Shown: in pieces, positions 45,201-57,591 of the stretch
Layout of the letters: the number at the start of each line of letters is the position of its first letter
Position numbering within the stretch: the first letter of the stretch is position 1
NCBI GenBank assembly: GCA_019022495.1
Contig: JAFEKR010000023.1
Location: 496,001-560,000, forward strand
Source of the DNA: Epichloe hybrida
Taxonomy: Eukaryota > Ascomycota > Sordariomycetes > Hypocreales > Clavicipitaceae
Direction: 5' to 3'
DNA: 64,000 nucleotides
The notes under the pieces: model-generated
What the model saw: only the letters and a program-made list of their open reading frames with translations
The model's database searches: none
Told to the model about the DNA's origin: nothing
Translations under genes and position numbers: made by a program

Positions 45201-47062
45201 CAATCAAATCAACTGACAACTTCTTTAATATGGGCGGAAGTTCGATTCGTGCAATGCGGCTGTCGCATGCAGCCCGCAGAGCTGGAATCAGCCTGAGGGC
45301 GACAGATGTGTTCGAAGCTCCCACTCTCTCCGAGATGGCAACAATAGCTAGTCATCAGGGAAAATTGATGATTGGTGGAGGATCGAGTGAACCGCAGGAG
45401 CTAATGACGAAGTTGATCAATACCAGCGCATTCATGTCATCTTGTCTCGCCCATGCTAGAAAACGACAGGAGCCGTACCTTATGGTAGATAACATCGAGA
45501 GCATCGCCCAAGCGACAGACGTCCAGGCTGATATGGTGGCTGTAGGAGAACTTGACGGAGAAGCATGGCATAATGAGATGCTAATTGAGTCTTCAACTGG
45601 TCTCGACGTGTCAGACTTCACTAGGGCATGCAAGGTGGTAATCAATCACCACCGGATGTTCAGGACAGTCTTCGTTCAACATGGTAGCACTCTCTACCAG
45701 ATAGCCGTCAAGGAACCCCCTCTGAAAAGCATGATCACCATGGGCGGGGCAGCACCAGGTAAAGAAAACGCCCATGTCAATTTGGACACCTATGTGCCGC
45801 ATTTCCACTTGGGTGAAATTTCCAGGGAGGGAACCAGATGTCATAAAGTTAGTCTAAGAATACACCACGCCCTGTACGACGCCATATCTTTGGAAATGGT
45901 GTTACGAGACCTGCGTCAGGTCTACTCGGGGCGATCACTTCTGAAGGGCCCAAGCTTCCATGACTGGATTTCACATGTCAACTCTGTGGATATGTCAGCG
46001 TCACTGGCGTTCTGGAAACATAGCTTGGAGGGCTCGTCAATGACTTACCTGGCAACACCTTCGGTGCCTGCAACGCAGAATTTCTGCCGCGACAATATGC
46101 AATTCCGCGTACCTCTCAGAAACGTGCTGACGCCGTATGGAACTCCGTCGAGCGTGGTTCAAGCGGCCTGGTCACTGGTACTCTCACGCGCGACAGGCAG
46201 AGATGACGTTGTGTTCTGCGCCCCAAATGCCAACCGCAGTCTTTCATCCTTCCATGACATGGATAGCGTCTGCGGGCCGTGTCTGAACTTCTTGCCCGCC
46301 AGGGCCCGCCTGCAAACCCAAATGACTTTTGGTGATTTGATCCGGCAGATGCAAGCTCAGGCGGTCGCGGCCATTCCGCACCAGCATCAAGGCTTCCGCT
46401 CCATCATCGAAAACTGCACCGACTGGCCCTCCTGGACGAGATACAGCTCAATGCTCATATACCAAAATCACGAGTCCTTGCAGAGAAGCATCAGGTTCGG
46501 GAACCAAGACTGTGTGCTAACCCCCCGTGGGAAATTTGGCAGATGCGCCGACATTCTAATCGAGGCAACGCCTTCTGCATCCCCCGAAAAGGGAGAAGGT
46601 CCAGGAGAAGAAAGAGATCTTGTGATAGACATGCTATACTCCCGACGCACGTTTACTGAAGAGCAAGCAGACTGGATTTCACGCAACTTTGCCAAGATCC
46701 TGGAAACAATCCCCCATTGCTTGGAGCAGCCCGTCGACCAAGACGGCGCGCAGGCCGGCCCACCGTATATGACTTCGGTGGTCTCGATGGAGTCAAACAC
46801 TCCAAGCCAGACCGCGGCAGACATGGAAAACCATGCACAAACTGTCGTTCAGCGTGCGTGGACCGAGGTTGGTATGAGCGTGGGGAGTGCGAGTCAAATT
46901 CAGCAGGCCGACTGCTCCATGTTCGACTGTGGTGCTGATTTGGTCACCACGATGCTCCTTGCGCGCTATTATCAGTACAACGGATACCAGGTGACCATGC
47001 AAGATCTCATTAACAATCCAACACGGTTTGGTCAATCAAAACTAATTGGGGATGCTCAGTGA
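36218..47062 (+). CDS. Bimodular non-ribosomal peptide synthetase, C-A-T-E*-C-C-A-T-C-T*
   Basis: Assembles a small peptide by the thiotemplate route; product unknown. Two exons, 36218-41881 and 41942-47062, joined by a 60-bp GTAGGT/CCCAG intron with a CTAATC branch inside the second C domain; 3,594 residues. Landmarks: C1 HHAIADG 143-149; A1 TSGSTGTPKG from 601 and RTGD 829; T1 LGGDS with Ser1023; epimerization-type domain (RTVGNFTT 1354) whose HHxxxDG has become SYCLIDT (1212-1218) and whose catalytic Glu is Gln in TQHDGRE; C2 NHALFDE 1659-1665; C3 IHPIIYDP 2099-2106; A2 YTSGSTGKPKG 2549; T2 MGGSS with Ser2989; C4 HHALYDA 3196-3202; terminal carrier-like domain CGAD 3551-3554 with Asp at the Ser position. 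There is no thioesterase or reductase. No frameshift or stop, so it appears functional or recently so. A terminal C-T recalls gliotoxin-type synthetases, but no companion genes are present. Confidence 0.93.
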
Positions 47063-47454
47063 TGTTATTGGGTTGGAGGCAATTTGGATGTAAGTGCATC
47101 ATACAGAAAATGGCTAGACTGGATTTCGTTTTCTCGAAGATTTTGTTGCCTGGGAAACGTGCCGTGTTATGATTCAGACTAATGCGCGGTAGTATGTAAG
47201 GCAGTAAAGCTTATGTAATACGGATAACGCGTATAATATTAGCTAGTTAAGCTATCCCTCTATAAAAGGGATGCTTTTAACCTCTCTTTTATATACTAGA
47301 ATTAAGTTTAATTATATCTTTAATTTGCATTATTACTTAGGGGGTCTTTTTGCTATTATATCTATATAATGTCTTTCTTATTATATTATATAACACTATA
47401 ATAGTTATAAGCCTAGGAGGATTAACTACCTATAACTTCTACCACGCCCCCTAA
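47063..47454. other. Transition from NRPS 3' flank into RIP-mutated block
   Basis: Normal composition continues to about 47200. After that the sequence is strongly AT-rich, dominated by TA, AG and CT steps with few CA, TG or CG. No gene. Confidence 0.7.
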
Positions 47455-48797
47455 TGTGAGGCCCCACTTATAACACCCGTGCGCTAGCGCACACTAGGCA
47501 AGCATACCACGCCCTAGGGCTAGGTTTATATAACACTAGTAAGCTACTAGCTATAAGCTAGTAACTTATATATATAATATACTTAGACCTAGTAAGCTTT
47601 AGTTAATATATAAGTACCCTTATATCTCTTACCTAGCTATTCTTTTATTTTTATAATTTTAAAGCTTCTCTTACTAGCTACCTAAGAGTAATATAAAAGA
47701 GAGAATAACTTAATTTACTAAAGCTATACTATATATTACTTAGAATTAGCTAAATAATAGTAATACTATAGCTAGGAATATACTATATTTTATAATCTTA
47801 TCTAAAGCTATACTCTTAATTATAAAAGTAAAAAGAGTAGTAGTTAAAAAGTAAATTACTTAGCTTAAGCAGAGTATTGTAAACAATTACATCGTGTAAT
47901 TGTTTGTTTTTCTTAAAGAATTAATATCTAGCTTATAATTAAAGATATTATACTAATAATCACGTAATCTTATAGAGTAAAAATCGAAGTAAAGTATAAT
48001 ATATAAAAGTGGGTCTAAAAGTGGGTCGTACGTCTGTAATTACAAATACTAAAAACAATTACATTTTAGCACTAAAAATAAGTACAAAAGTTATTTTTCT
48101 ACTTTATAACTTAACAATCCACTTTCAGACCCACTTTTATATATAGTATTTTTCTTTGAATTTTACTCTATAAGATTATATAATTATTAGGATAATATCT
48201 TTAATCATAAGTTAGATATAAAAATAAAGAAAACAATTACAAAACAATTACATTACACGAGTACAATTGCCTGAGCTTAAGTAACTTAAGAAACTATAGA
48301 AGTAAGAAAAAAAGCTTACTAACTTAATATAATCTTATAGAGAAGGAAAACTAGTAAAAAAAGACTTAAAAGCTAGTTTATTCTTAAGCCTTAGTAACTA
48401 AGAAATTAAGGTTTAAAATATTATAAAACTCTAATACTTTATAAACTTATAGAAATATAAGATATAGCTTAATAACCTTAACTATACCTTTAAGGGGGTA
48501 AAAAAAAAGTATTACTAAAATAACTAAAAGATTCTTTTTATACTTAACTATATATATATATACTATTAGGCTAGATAGGACTAATATATTAAAGAATAAC
48601 TAGCTAATAGTTAGGATTATCCTAAGGATAACTAGGATAAGTTCTAGGACTAGACCCTTATATTACTTAAGGACTTTATAAGTAATAATATATAAATAGC
48701 TATATAGCTAGAAAATATAAAGTAAAAGAAAGGCTAGAGTTTTAGTAAGTTTAGTATTTACTTAGATTTACTAGAGAAATACTTAAAATAAGCCCTA
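47455..48797 (+). mobile_element. Ty3/gypsy copy: LTR plus leader fragment, RIP-mutated
   Basis: The LTR at 47455-47655 aligns with the LTRs at 57390 and 63776 and has the same TGTGAG start. The following leader matches 57592-58330 (for example TAAGGGGGTAAA and TTAGGCTAGATAGGACTAAT in both) until about 48790, interrupted by the foldback at 47865-48277. It is far more mutated than the 57-kb copy, so it was either older or more exposed to RIP. The element is cut at the 423-bp tandem repeat. Confidence 0.8.
47865..48277. mobile_element. Foldback/MITE insertion with about 130-bp inverted arms
   Basis: The left arm, about 47880-48025 (ATCTTATAGAGTAAAAATCG, then TATATAAAAGTGGGTCT), is the diverged inverse of 48125-48270 (AGACCCACTTTTATATATAG, then TTTTACTCTATAAGAT). 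The equivalent place in the 57-kb copy (near 57810-57820) lacks it, giving an empty site. Flanks read GCTTAAG on both sides. Confidence 0.75.
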
Positions 48798-49643
48798 TGT
48801 CATAACTATAGTGGGAGAGATACAAACGAAGTAAAGGCTAAGACTCTTATTTATAGCTAGGAAGCTACTACTTAAGGGTAAGTATATAAAGGTCTTAAAC
48901 TCTAACCTTTTATATTCTTTATAAGTAATCCTTATTTAAATACCTTACTATATATATATAGCTATTTAGTAGCTACTTAGTTATTTATATAACCTAAGGT
49001 TTATTTAAGGGCTTTATTATATAACTATTTTATCTATAGCTCCCTAGCCTCTATACTCCTAATATACTACCTCTCTAATATATAATTATTCTTAATTAAA
49101 AAAAGCTACTTAGCTAGTATATATATACTATATATAGCTTATAGTAATATTTATATTACTAGCTATACTATTAGTATATAGTATTATATTTACTTTAAAT
49201 AATAAGATAAGTGTTATAAGTGTTATGACTGTGGTAGGAGAGATATAAACGGAGTGAAGGCTAAGACTCTTATTCATAGCTAGAGAGCTACTACTTAGGG
49301 GTAGGTATATAAAGGTCTTAAACTCTAACCTCCTATATCTCTTATAGGTAGTCCTTATCTAAATACCTTACTATATATATATAGCTACCTAGTAATTACT
49401 TAGTTATTTATATAAGCTAGGGCTTATTTAAGGGCTTTATTATATAACTATCCTATCTATAACTCCCTAGCCTCTATACCCCTAATATACTACCTCCCTA
49501 ATATATAATTATCCTGAATTATAAAAAGCTACTTAGCTAGTATATATTTACTATATATAACCTATAGTAATATTTATATTACTAGCTATACTATTAGTAT
49601 ATAGTATTATATTTACTTTAAATAATAAGGTAAATATTATAAG
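48798..49643. repeat. 423-bp head-to-tail tandem duplication
   Basis: 48798-49220 and 49221-49643 align end to end without net length change. They begin TGTCATAACTATAGTGGGAG and TGTTATGACTGTGGTAGGAG. Differences are mainly transitions, as from independent RIP. Could be two abutting LTRs of an unrecognised element; no internal region is visible. Confidence 0.85.
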
Positions 49644-52600
49644 GACTTAGGTAATTCTTCTTATAACTACTAGATTATAAATAACTATATACTTACTACT
49701 TTATTACCTATAATATATATACCTTTATTTAATAAGTTATTAGCACTAAGTAAGTAAATTACTAGTATTAAGTTTTATAATTAGGTTAAATAAATAAGGT
49801 AATATATACTATTTAAAATAAATAACTTCTTATTTAATATTAGGGATATTATATTAATCTTACTAGGAGTTTATAGCTAGTATATATATTTACTCAAAGT
49901 AGCTATAACTATAAATATTATAATTCCTAGATTAGCTATATATAGCATATAAATTACTTAGGGGTTTAGGGCTAATATAAAAAAGGCCTGCTTTTCCTTA
50001 CTTTTATATACTTTTTTTCCTTTTATATTCTCTCTTAGTATTATAAGTTACCTTTATTTATAAGCTAGTAGCTTTATAGCTTCTCTTATAGTAATTACTA
50101 ATATTCTCTAGTATTACTTTATTATCTATATCTATCCTTATCTAAAATATCTAAATTCTCTTAAATAATAAAATATTAGTTACTTACCTTTTACTTATAA
50201 GTTTCTTATAGTATATTACTACTAACTTACTAGTAATTAATAATATTTTTAATATAAGTAATTACTTTACTACTACTACCTCTCTCTAGTATAAAGACTT
50301 CTATAATATCCCTTTTAAAGTCTTTTAGTAAGAAATATTTAGCTTCTAAAATTTCTATATAAGTATAATATCTATATCCCCTTAGTGCTTACCTTACTAA
50401 CTTATAGCTAGTAGTACTAGTAAAATAAAAATTCCTTATATATACTATATATAGTAAGTAATAATATAAGCTATTATACCTAAGGATAGTAATAGTATAA
50501 AGCTATAATATCTTATAGAGAGTAAATATATTCTAATATAGTATACTAATTCTCTAAGTATAACTTTACTACTATCTTACTATATATTATTACTAACTTA
50601 TATAGGTAACTTAATAAAATGTATATATTACTTATAAAATAATAAAAACTATTCTAAGGTATATTCTCCCTTTTCTTACTACTAATATATATACTAATAT
50701 ATTACTAGTATCTTACTTAGTTTACTTAGTTATACTATATGCTCTTTAAGTATATTAATACTTATAGTAATCCTAATAATAATTTATACTTTCTTAATAA
50801 TATATATATCCCTTATTTCTATAACTTAGTTACTACTAATATACTACTAGTATTTAATATATATAAAGCGTAAACTTTATAATATACTTTTAATTACTAA
50901 AAATACTAATAAGCATAGTTAAGTAAGGTAAGTATAGCTTATAGTAAAAGTTATATATAAGGCTAATACTAATAAATAAGTTACTATATTACTACTAAAT
51001 AATACTATTAATCTGGAAGTCTAGATTAATATTTCTAATAGCTTATATTTTATTACATAAACCCTTTTATTTATATATACTTCTTATACTTTAGCTTATA
51101 GCTTTACTAACTTACTAGTAGCTTACTACTAATATATTTATACTTCTTACTTATATTAGGCTACTAGACCTTCCTAGTAAGCTTTATATATATATATATA
51201 TAAAGAGAGGGATTCTTCTAATAATAAAAATAAATCCTCTACCCTTATTAGCACTAGTAAGACTACTAAAGGCTAGGTAATTAATATATTAATAAAGTAA
51301 TTAGTATAAAGTAGCTATAAGTTAGGTTATTTAAGAAATTATCTAGATTTTTTTTATATATTACTACTACTATTTAAACTCTATTAAATATACCTTTATA
51401 TTTATAAACTAGCTACTTAGTTATTACTTATAATTCTTAAGAATATTTATTATAATAAAATCTTTTCTTTTTACCTAAGAATTCTCTAAAGTATTATAGC
51501 CCTTCTATTTAACTAGGTATTTCTAATATCTCCTATTATAATAATATAATATAATTCTTTTAACTTTAAACTCTTACTTATTCTCTATAATATTCTCTTA
51601 TAGTAAAAATATATCTTTTACACTAAATAAGTCCCTTATAAATAGTTTAAGGTTAGTAATATTAAAAATATTATATAAATATATTCTAAGTAGTAGCTTT
51701 AATTAGTATATAAATCTATAAGTACTAATTACCTTTTTAATTTTATAAGAGCTTAAGTACTTTATACTTAGCTTCTTACTAGGTTACTATAAGTTAATAT
51801 TCTTTATAAATAATAAAATATAGTTACCTATACTAAACTTTATTAAAGTTTACTTCTTATTATAGTATTTTATATACTAGACCTATAAGTTACTTAGGAG
51901 CTACTTAATTACTATATATTTATCTTTTAGTATAATAGTATAAGTTTTTACCTAGTTATTTACTATAGGAATATCTATAATTACTTACTATAGTCCCCTA
52001 GGGTTATAGCCTTATAGCGCCTTAGCTAGGGTATAGCTATAAGTTAAATAAATACTTATATTATATATAAACTATACTATTAAAAGGTTATTAGCCTAAT
52101 TAGTTTAGTTAAAGTAAGTAAAGGCTATTAAATAATACTCTAAAACTTAGTTTAGATATTTTATTTAACTATCTATTTATAAGTAAAATATAGTACTTAG
52201 TTACTACTTAGTTATAATAAGATAGTAAAAGGTTATCTAAAACCTACTAGTAAAAGTTAAACTATAGTTTATAATAATACCCTCTAGAGCACTATAATCC
52301 TTAAAAACATATTCTAAGAATATAATAGCTAACTTATTACTAGTTATATATATTAAAATAAGGATATAAATACTATATTTTATAAAATAGTTTATAATAA
52401 CTAAGATTATATTATAAGTTTAGTTTATATCTTTTATAGGTAGTAGCCTTATAATAAAGTCTATTAATAATTTTTAAAAAGGCTAATTAAGCACTAGTAG
52501 CACTACTAGCTTACTATAAGGTTTATAGTACCTTAGCTTTAAAGTTTAATAGCTTATATAAGTTTATATATATAACTTAGTATCTTTCTTTATTAATAGC

Positions 52601-52820
52601 TAGTAGTACTAGTTTATAATTTAGTAAAGGGTTTTACTAACTCCCTAGTAGCTTACTACTAGGTTATTATAAGTAAGTATTAAAACTTCCGTTCTTATAC
52701 TTACTAGAATAAAAACTCTATTCTTAAATATTAATAGCTTAGAGGGCCTAATAAACTATGTTTATAATACTTCTAGGTTACTACTTTTAAGTAACTTTCT
52801 TTAACCTATAGTAAAGTTAT
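49644..52820. other. RIP-mutated AT-rich sequence, no intact gene
   Basis: 3.2 kb with stop codons in all frames. It probably belongs to the minus-strand gypsy relic whose reverse transcriptase lies at 55.5-56.1 kb, since the later insertion at 52821 splits them, but I could not place the integrase confidently. Confidence 0.5.
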
Positions 52821-54267
52821 TGATTTTTAATTTTTTTTTTTTGGGGTCATTGGCTGTGGCCAATGCATCTAATTTTCAAGGAACCAAAAAAATTACTAGC
52901 AATACCTAGCTAGTGCCACATGTAACAACTAAATTCAATAATCACCGTAGTGTTAGGTAAAACATAAAAGGAATAAGCTTTAAGCTATAAATTTAGGGGC
53001 TAAAAAGTTAATATAAAGTTTGTAATAAACTTTATAGCTACGATTACATAAGATACAGTTATAATTCGCGACTGTAGTTAAACTCAAATCTATTTGAGTT
53101 TTACTCACAGCATAAATTAACGTGATTCCCCCTTCCTCTGCGACTGTGTTTGTTCTATCTCTCTATATCTCTTTTATCTTATTGATTTTTAATTTTTTTT
53201 GGGGTCATTGGCTGTGGCCAATGCATCTAATTTTCAAGGAACCAAAAAAATTACTAGTAATACCTAGCTAGTGCCACATGTAATAACTAAATTCAATAAT
53301 CACTATAGTGTTAGGTAAAACATAAAAGAAATAAGCTTTAAGCTATAAATTTAAGGGCTAAAAAGTTAATACAAAGTTTATAATAAACTTTATAGCTATA
53401 ATTACAAAAGAGTTATAATTTACAACCGCAGTTAAACTTAAATCCATTTGAGTTTTACTTATAGCATAAATTAATATAATTCCCTCTTCCTTTATGACTA
53501 TGTTTATTCTATCTCTTTATATCTCTTCTATCTTATAACTTATCCTTCAAAGCTCCAAGGCAAACCAAAAAAAAACATAACTTATCCTCACTTAACTCCA
53601 CTCCAATTCGTTACAATCCACAGGTAGGTCAAGGGCTACTAATTAACCAATTGACAACTAACTAATTAGAAAATAGTATAGCCAAGGGTAACCACAAGCT
53701 AGGGGCTATAACTACTAGGCTACAAAACCTAATAGCTATTCAAAAATCCGAGGAAATTCTAGATAAAAAGGAAATTCAAAAAACCAAAGAAAACATTAAG
53801 GAATTTAGGAAAAGTGAGAAGAAGAAGGGAAATAAAAAGCTAGAGAAGAAGGCTAGATATTTGGAAATCTCTTTTATCTTATAACTTATCCTTCAAAGCT
53901 CTAAGGCAAACCAAAAAAAAAACACAACTCATCCTCACTTAACTCCACTCTAATTCGAATCCACAGGTAGGTTAAGGGCTACTAATCAACCAATTAACGA
54001 CTAACTAATCAGAAAATAGTATAGCTAAGGGTGACCACAAGCTAGGGGCTATAACCACTAGGCTATAGAACCTAATGGCTATCCAAAAATCCGAGGAAAT
54101 TCTAGATAAAAAGGAAATTCAAAAAACCAAAGAAAACATCAAGGAATTTAGGAAAATTAAGAAGAAGAAGGGAAATAAAAAGCTAGAGAAGAAGGCTAGA
54201 TATTTGGAAAAGGTGTTGAAAAATAGAGATCTATAATTTAAGTAGTTTTACCTCGTGCCCGGGAGGG
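52821..54267. mobile_element. 1.45-kb insertion with paired tandem repeats and 13-bp target duplication
   Basis: Flanked by identical 13-bp sequences ATAGTAAAGTTAT at 52808-52820 and 54268-54280. The inside reads A-A-B-B: unit A at 52821 and 53183 (about 360 bp, beginning TGATTTTTAATTTTTT and GGGGTCATTGGCTGTGGCCA) and unit B at 53535 and 53881 (346 bp). B carries a Lys/Glu-rich plus-strand frame (EILDKKEIQKTKENIKEF) that looks like a coiled coil and is broken by stops. The variable-length target duplication suggests target-primed reverse transcription (LINE/SINE type). Composition is less AT-rich than the surroundings, so it is younger. The family was not recognised. Confidence 0.75.
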
Positions 54268-54280
54268 ATAGTAAAGTTAT

Positions 54281-57200
54281 TACCTTACTATACTTAAAAT
54301 AATATAACTTAAATTAGAGTCTTTAATTTTATATACTTAGAATAAGTATTATATATAAACTTAGAAAAGGTTTACTAGATTACTTATATTCTTACTATAA
54401 TACTACTATAAGTAACTAGCTTATAGTATACTTTTAAACTTATAAATAAATTATAGCTAAGTAGTAGTTTAAGGGGGCACTTATATTACTTACTAACTAC
54501 TAACCTAGCTAGACTCCTAACCTATAGGCTTACTAGACTTATAAAAATATTAAATAATATAAATAAGGTATAACCTTACTACTTATAATTAGTAAACCTA
54601 GTTAGTATATTACTTATAGGCTTTATAGGACTATTAGGTTTCTTAATAATATAATTAAGTTATATTTTCTTAAAACCCTAGAGGCTAGAATAGCTCTTAT
54701 AGCGCTCTTATAATAAACTATTAACTACACTAAGTAATATAACCTTAAGGCCTATAACTACACTATTATATATATAGCACCCTTATTACTTAGTATTTAT
54801 AAACTTAGCTAAGAATTTAGGTAGCTATAAGGATATATACTTTACCCTATACTTCTTATTAATATAATTTACTTTTCTTAATAAGGTATTAGTAGGGTTT
54901 AGCTTACTTATATAATATTTAATTTTAAAATTAAATAAATAAAGCTTATTTAATACTATTACTTACTTACTAGATAGCTTTAGCTTTATAGCTAGGTACT
55001 TATAATTAAGATACTTTATTATAACTATAATTTAGTAAGTTAAATACATAAGGTAATATCTCTAGGCCTAAAACACCTCTTACATTACTAGTAACTTAGT
55101 ATCTAGGGTTAAGTAATAAAGCTTAATATTAGTTAACTTCCTTAAAAAATATACTACTAGGTACTAGCTACCTAGTATTAATATTATAAGTATAGCTCTA
55201 ATTATATAACTAGATATATCTATCTTTACTCTTAGTAAATAAAGTAAGTTAAAGTATACTAAGATTAGTACCTCCTAGAACTTCTTTTAGAGTTCTCTAA
55301 ACACTATAAGTTTATTAGGCTTTAGCTTAAACTCTACTAGTTAAATACCTTTTAAATAGTTTATTAGTAAAACTACTACCTTACTATACTATTTTATAAA
55401 GTATTAGTAAAACCCTATAAACCTAAGGAATAATTAAATATTAAATACACTATAGGGTATTAGCTAGGTTATAATAGCTTTAACCCTTAATAGTTTTATC
55501 TTAATGCCTTTTTTAAATATAATAAACCCTAGGAATTTTACTTATAATACTAAAAATTAGTACTTCTTAAGGTTAACATAAAGATCTATATCTTAAAGTT
55601 ACTCTAGTACCCTTTTAATATACTCTATATATCTTACTAGGTTACTACTATATATTAGGATATTATTAAGGTAAGTAATATAAAATTTATCTATAAGTCC
55701 CTTAAGAGCGTTATTAATATATTCCTAAAAAGTAGCTAGTATATTTACTAATCTAAATAGTATTATAAGGTACTTAAAGTGCTTATAGTAGTAATAAAAT
55801 ACTATCTTTTACTTATTACCCTTATAAATATATAGCTAGTAGTATACCTCTTAGAGATTTAATAATATAAAAACTTTTATACTTACTAGTTAATTAAGAA
55901 TTTTAGAGATTAATAATAAGGGGGCCTTATTTTTAATAGTAATCTTATTAAGACCCCTATAATCTATATAAAGCCTTAATTTTCCTAATTTTTTTAGAAT
56001 AAATAAAATGAAGGCTCTAGCTAGGCTTATTAATCTTCTAATTTACCCTTTCTCCTATATACTTATAAGGTACTCCCTAAGCACCTCTAGCTCTTTTTCT
56101 ACTAGGTTATATATAAGTCCTTATAGTAGCTATTTTCTCTTTTCTGATTTAATTATATAAGTATAGCCCTTAAGTTCTAGGAGCTTACTAGCTAAATCTT
56201 TTAAAAATATATTTATAAATTCTATATACTTTTCTAGGATTTACTATTAGGGTATATTACTATTTATTTCTTATATAAACACTACTAACTCCTTATAAAA
56301 CACTACCTAAAGCATTATTATACTTCTTAGTTTCTTTTTCTTTAAGGGCTAGATATTACTTATTACTATTACTATAACTATATTATAAGTTAGGTTATTA
56401 CTTACTATAATATTTATTAGTAAAACTTTATTTATATCCCTCTTTTTTATTTTAGGCTTAACTACTTTAATCTTTAGTAATACTAGTAGTAATATAATTA
56501 AAGATTACTTTACTACCTTATATAGTTATTACTTACTTAAAGTAAATATAATATATTCTTTAGTTATTAGAAACCTATAAAAACCTTACTTTTAGTTTAT
56601 TACTATAGGTTTATACTCTAAGGTCTAGTTTATTCCTAGGAGTATTCCTTCTTTAGTATTAGTAATATAGTAGCTAACTTAGTAAACCTTTATATAGCTT
56701 ATACTATCCTTTACCTTAACTACTTTATATAAAATTCCTTAGTATAAAATCTTATTTTTACTTATACTTTCTAGTATTACCTTTACTTTTACTATATTTT
56801 TCTAGTCTTATTTTAATAATAGCTTAGGGTAAATTATTAAATACTTTACTTTTATATTAAATAGCGCTAGTATTACTAACTAGTAGTTATCTTACTTTAG
56901 GAATACCTATATTCTTATTCTCTTATTTATAAGTTTCTTTATAGTAAGACTATTATCCTAGGCTTATACTAAACTAATTAGAATTTTATTTAAGTCTAAA
57001 GATTTATTACTACTATCTTTATACTTCTTAGTAATATACTTATTACTCTTATAAATTAAGTAGTTTATTACTTTATATTTATTTATACTATATCTAAGGC
57101 TATTATATTTATAGTACTTAAATAGCTTCTAGCCTATACTTTATTACTAGGAACCTTATTATAAGTTATTTATAAGGAAGCTAAAGTATTATCTCTTATT

Positions 57201-57389
57201 ATTCTTACTCTCTTTATTATAGCTTTTATTATAATTCTTTATTATAGATATTATTATAACTTTAGCTTTTTTACCTTAGCCTTATAAGTAACTCTAAGAT
57301 ATAGGGAACTCTTAGCTAACTATATATTACCTTATAGTATTATTTAAGCTATTTAGGAATATTACTATCCTTAAATATAAGGGGATTTA
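54281..57389 (-). mobile_element. Ty3/gypsy retrotransposon relic, minus strand
   Basis: On the minus strand the segment about 56110-55480 reads as a decayed Ty3/gypsy reverse transcriptase. Its active-site motif, near 55675-55650, is YLNN, where the two Asp have become Asn (G-to-A changes, as RIP makes). Stop codons interrupt every frame. It belongs to a different lineage from the 57-kb element because alignable parts are well diverged. The ends were not located. Confidence 0.75.
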
Positions 57390-57591
57390 TGTGAGGCCCA
57401 CTCACAACACCGGTGCGCTAGCGCACCACCTAGCGGGCACACCACGCCCTAGGGCTAGGTCTATGTAATACTAGCGAGCCACTAGCTATAAGCTAGCGAC
57501 TCGCATGCATAACACACTTAGACCTAGTAAGCTTTAGTTAATATATAAGTGCCCCCTATACCTCTTACCTAGCTATCCCTTTATTCTTATA
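57390..57591 (+). repeat. 5' LTR (202 bp)
   Basis: Begins TGTGAGGCCCACTCACAACA and ends CTTATA. Aligns without length difference to the 3' LTR. Confidence 0.92.

Noticed and set aside
49644..52820. Placing an integrase of the minus-strand gypsy relic here
   Set aside because: A few blocks looked suggestive on the minus strand but too decayed for a claim without a profile search.
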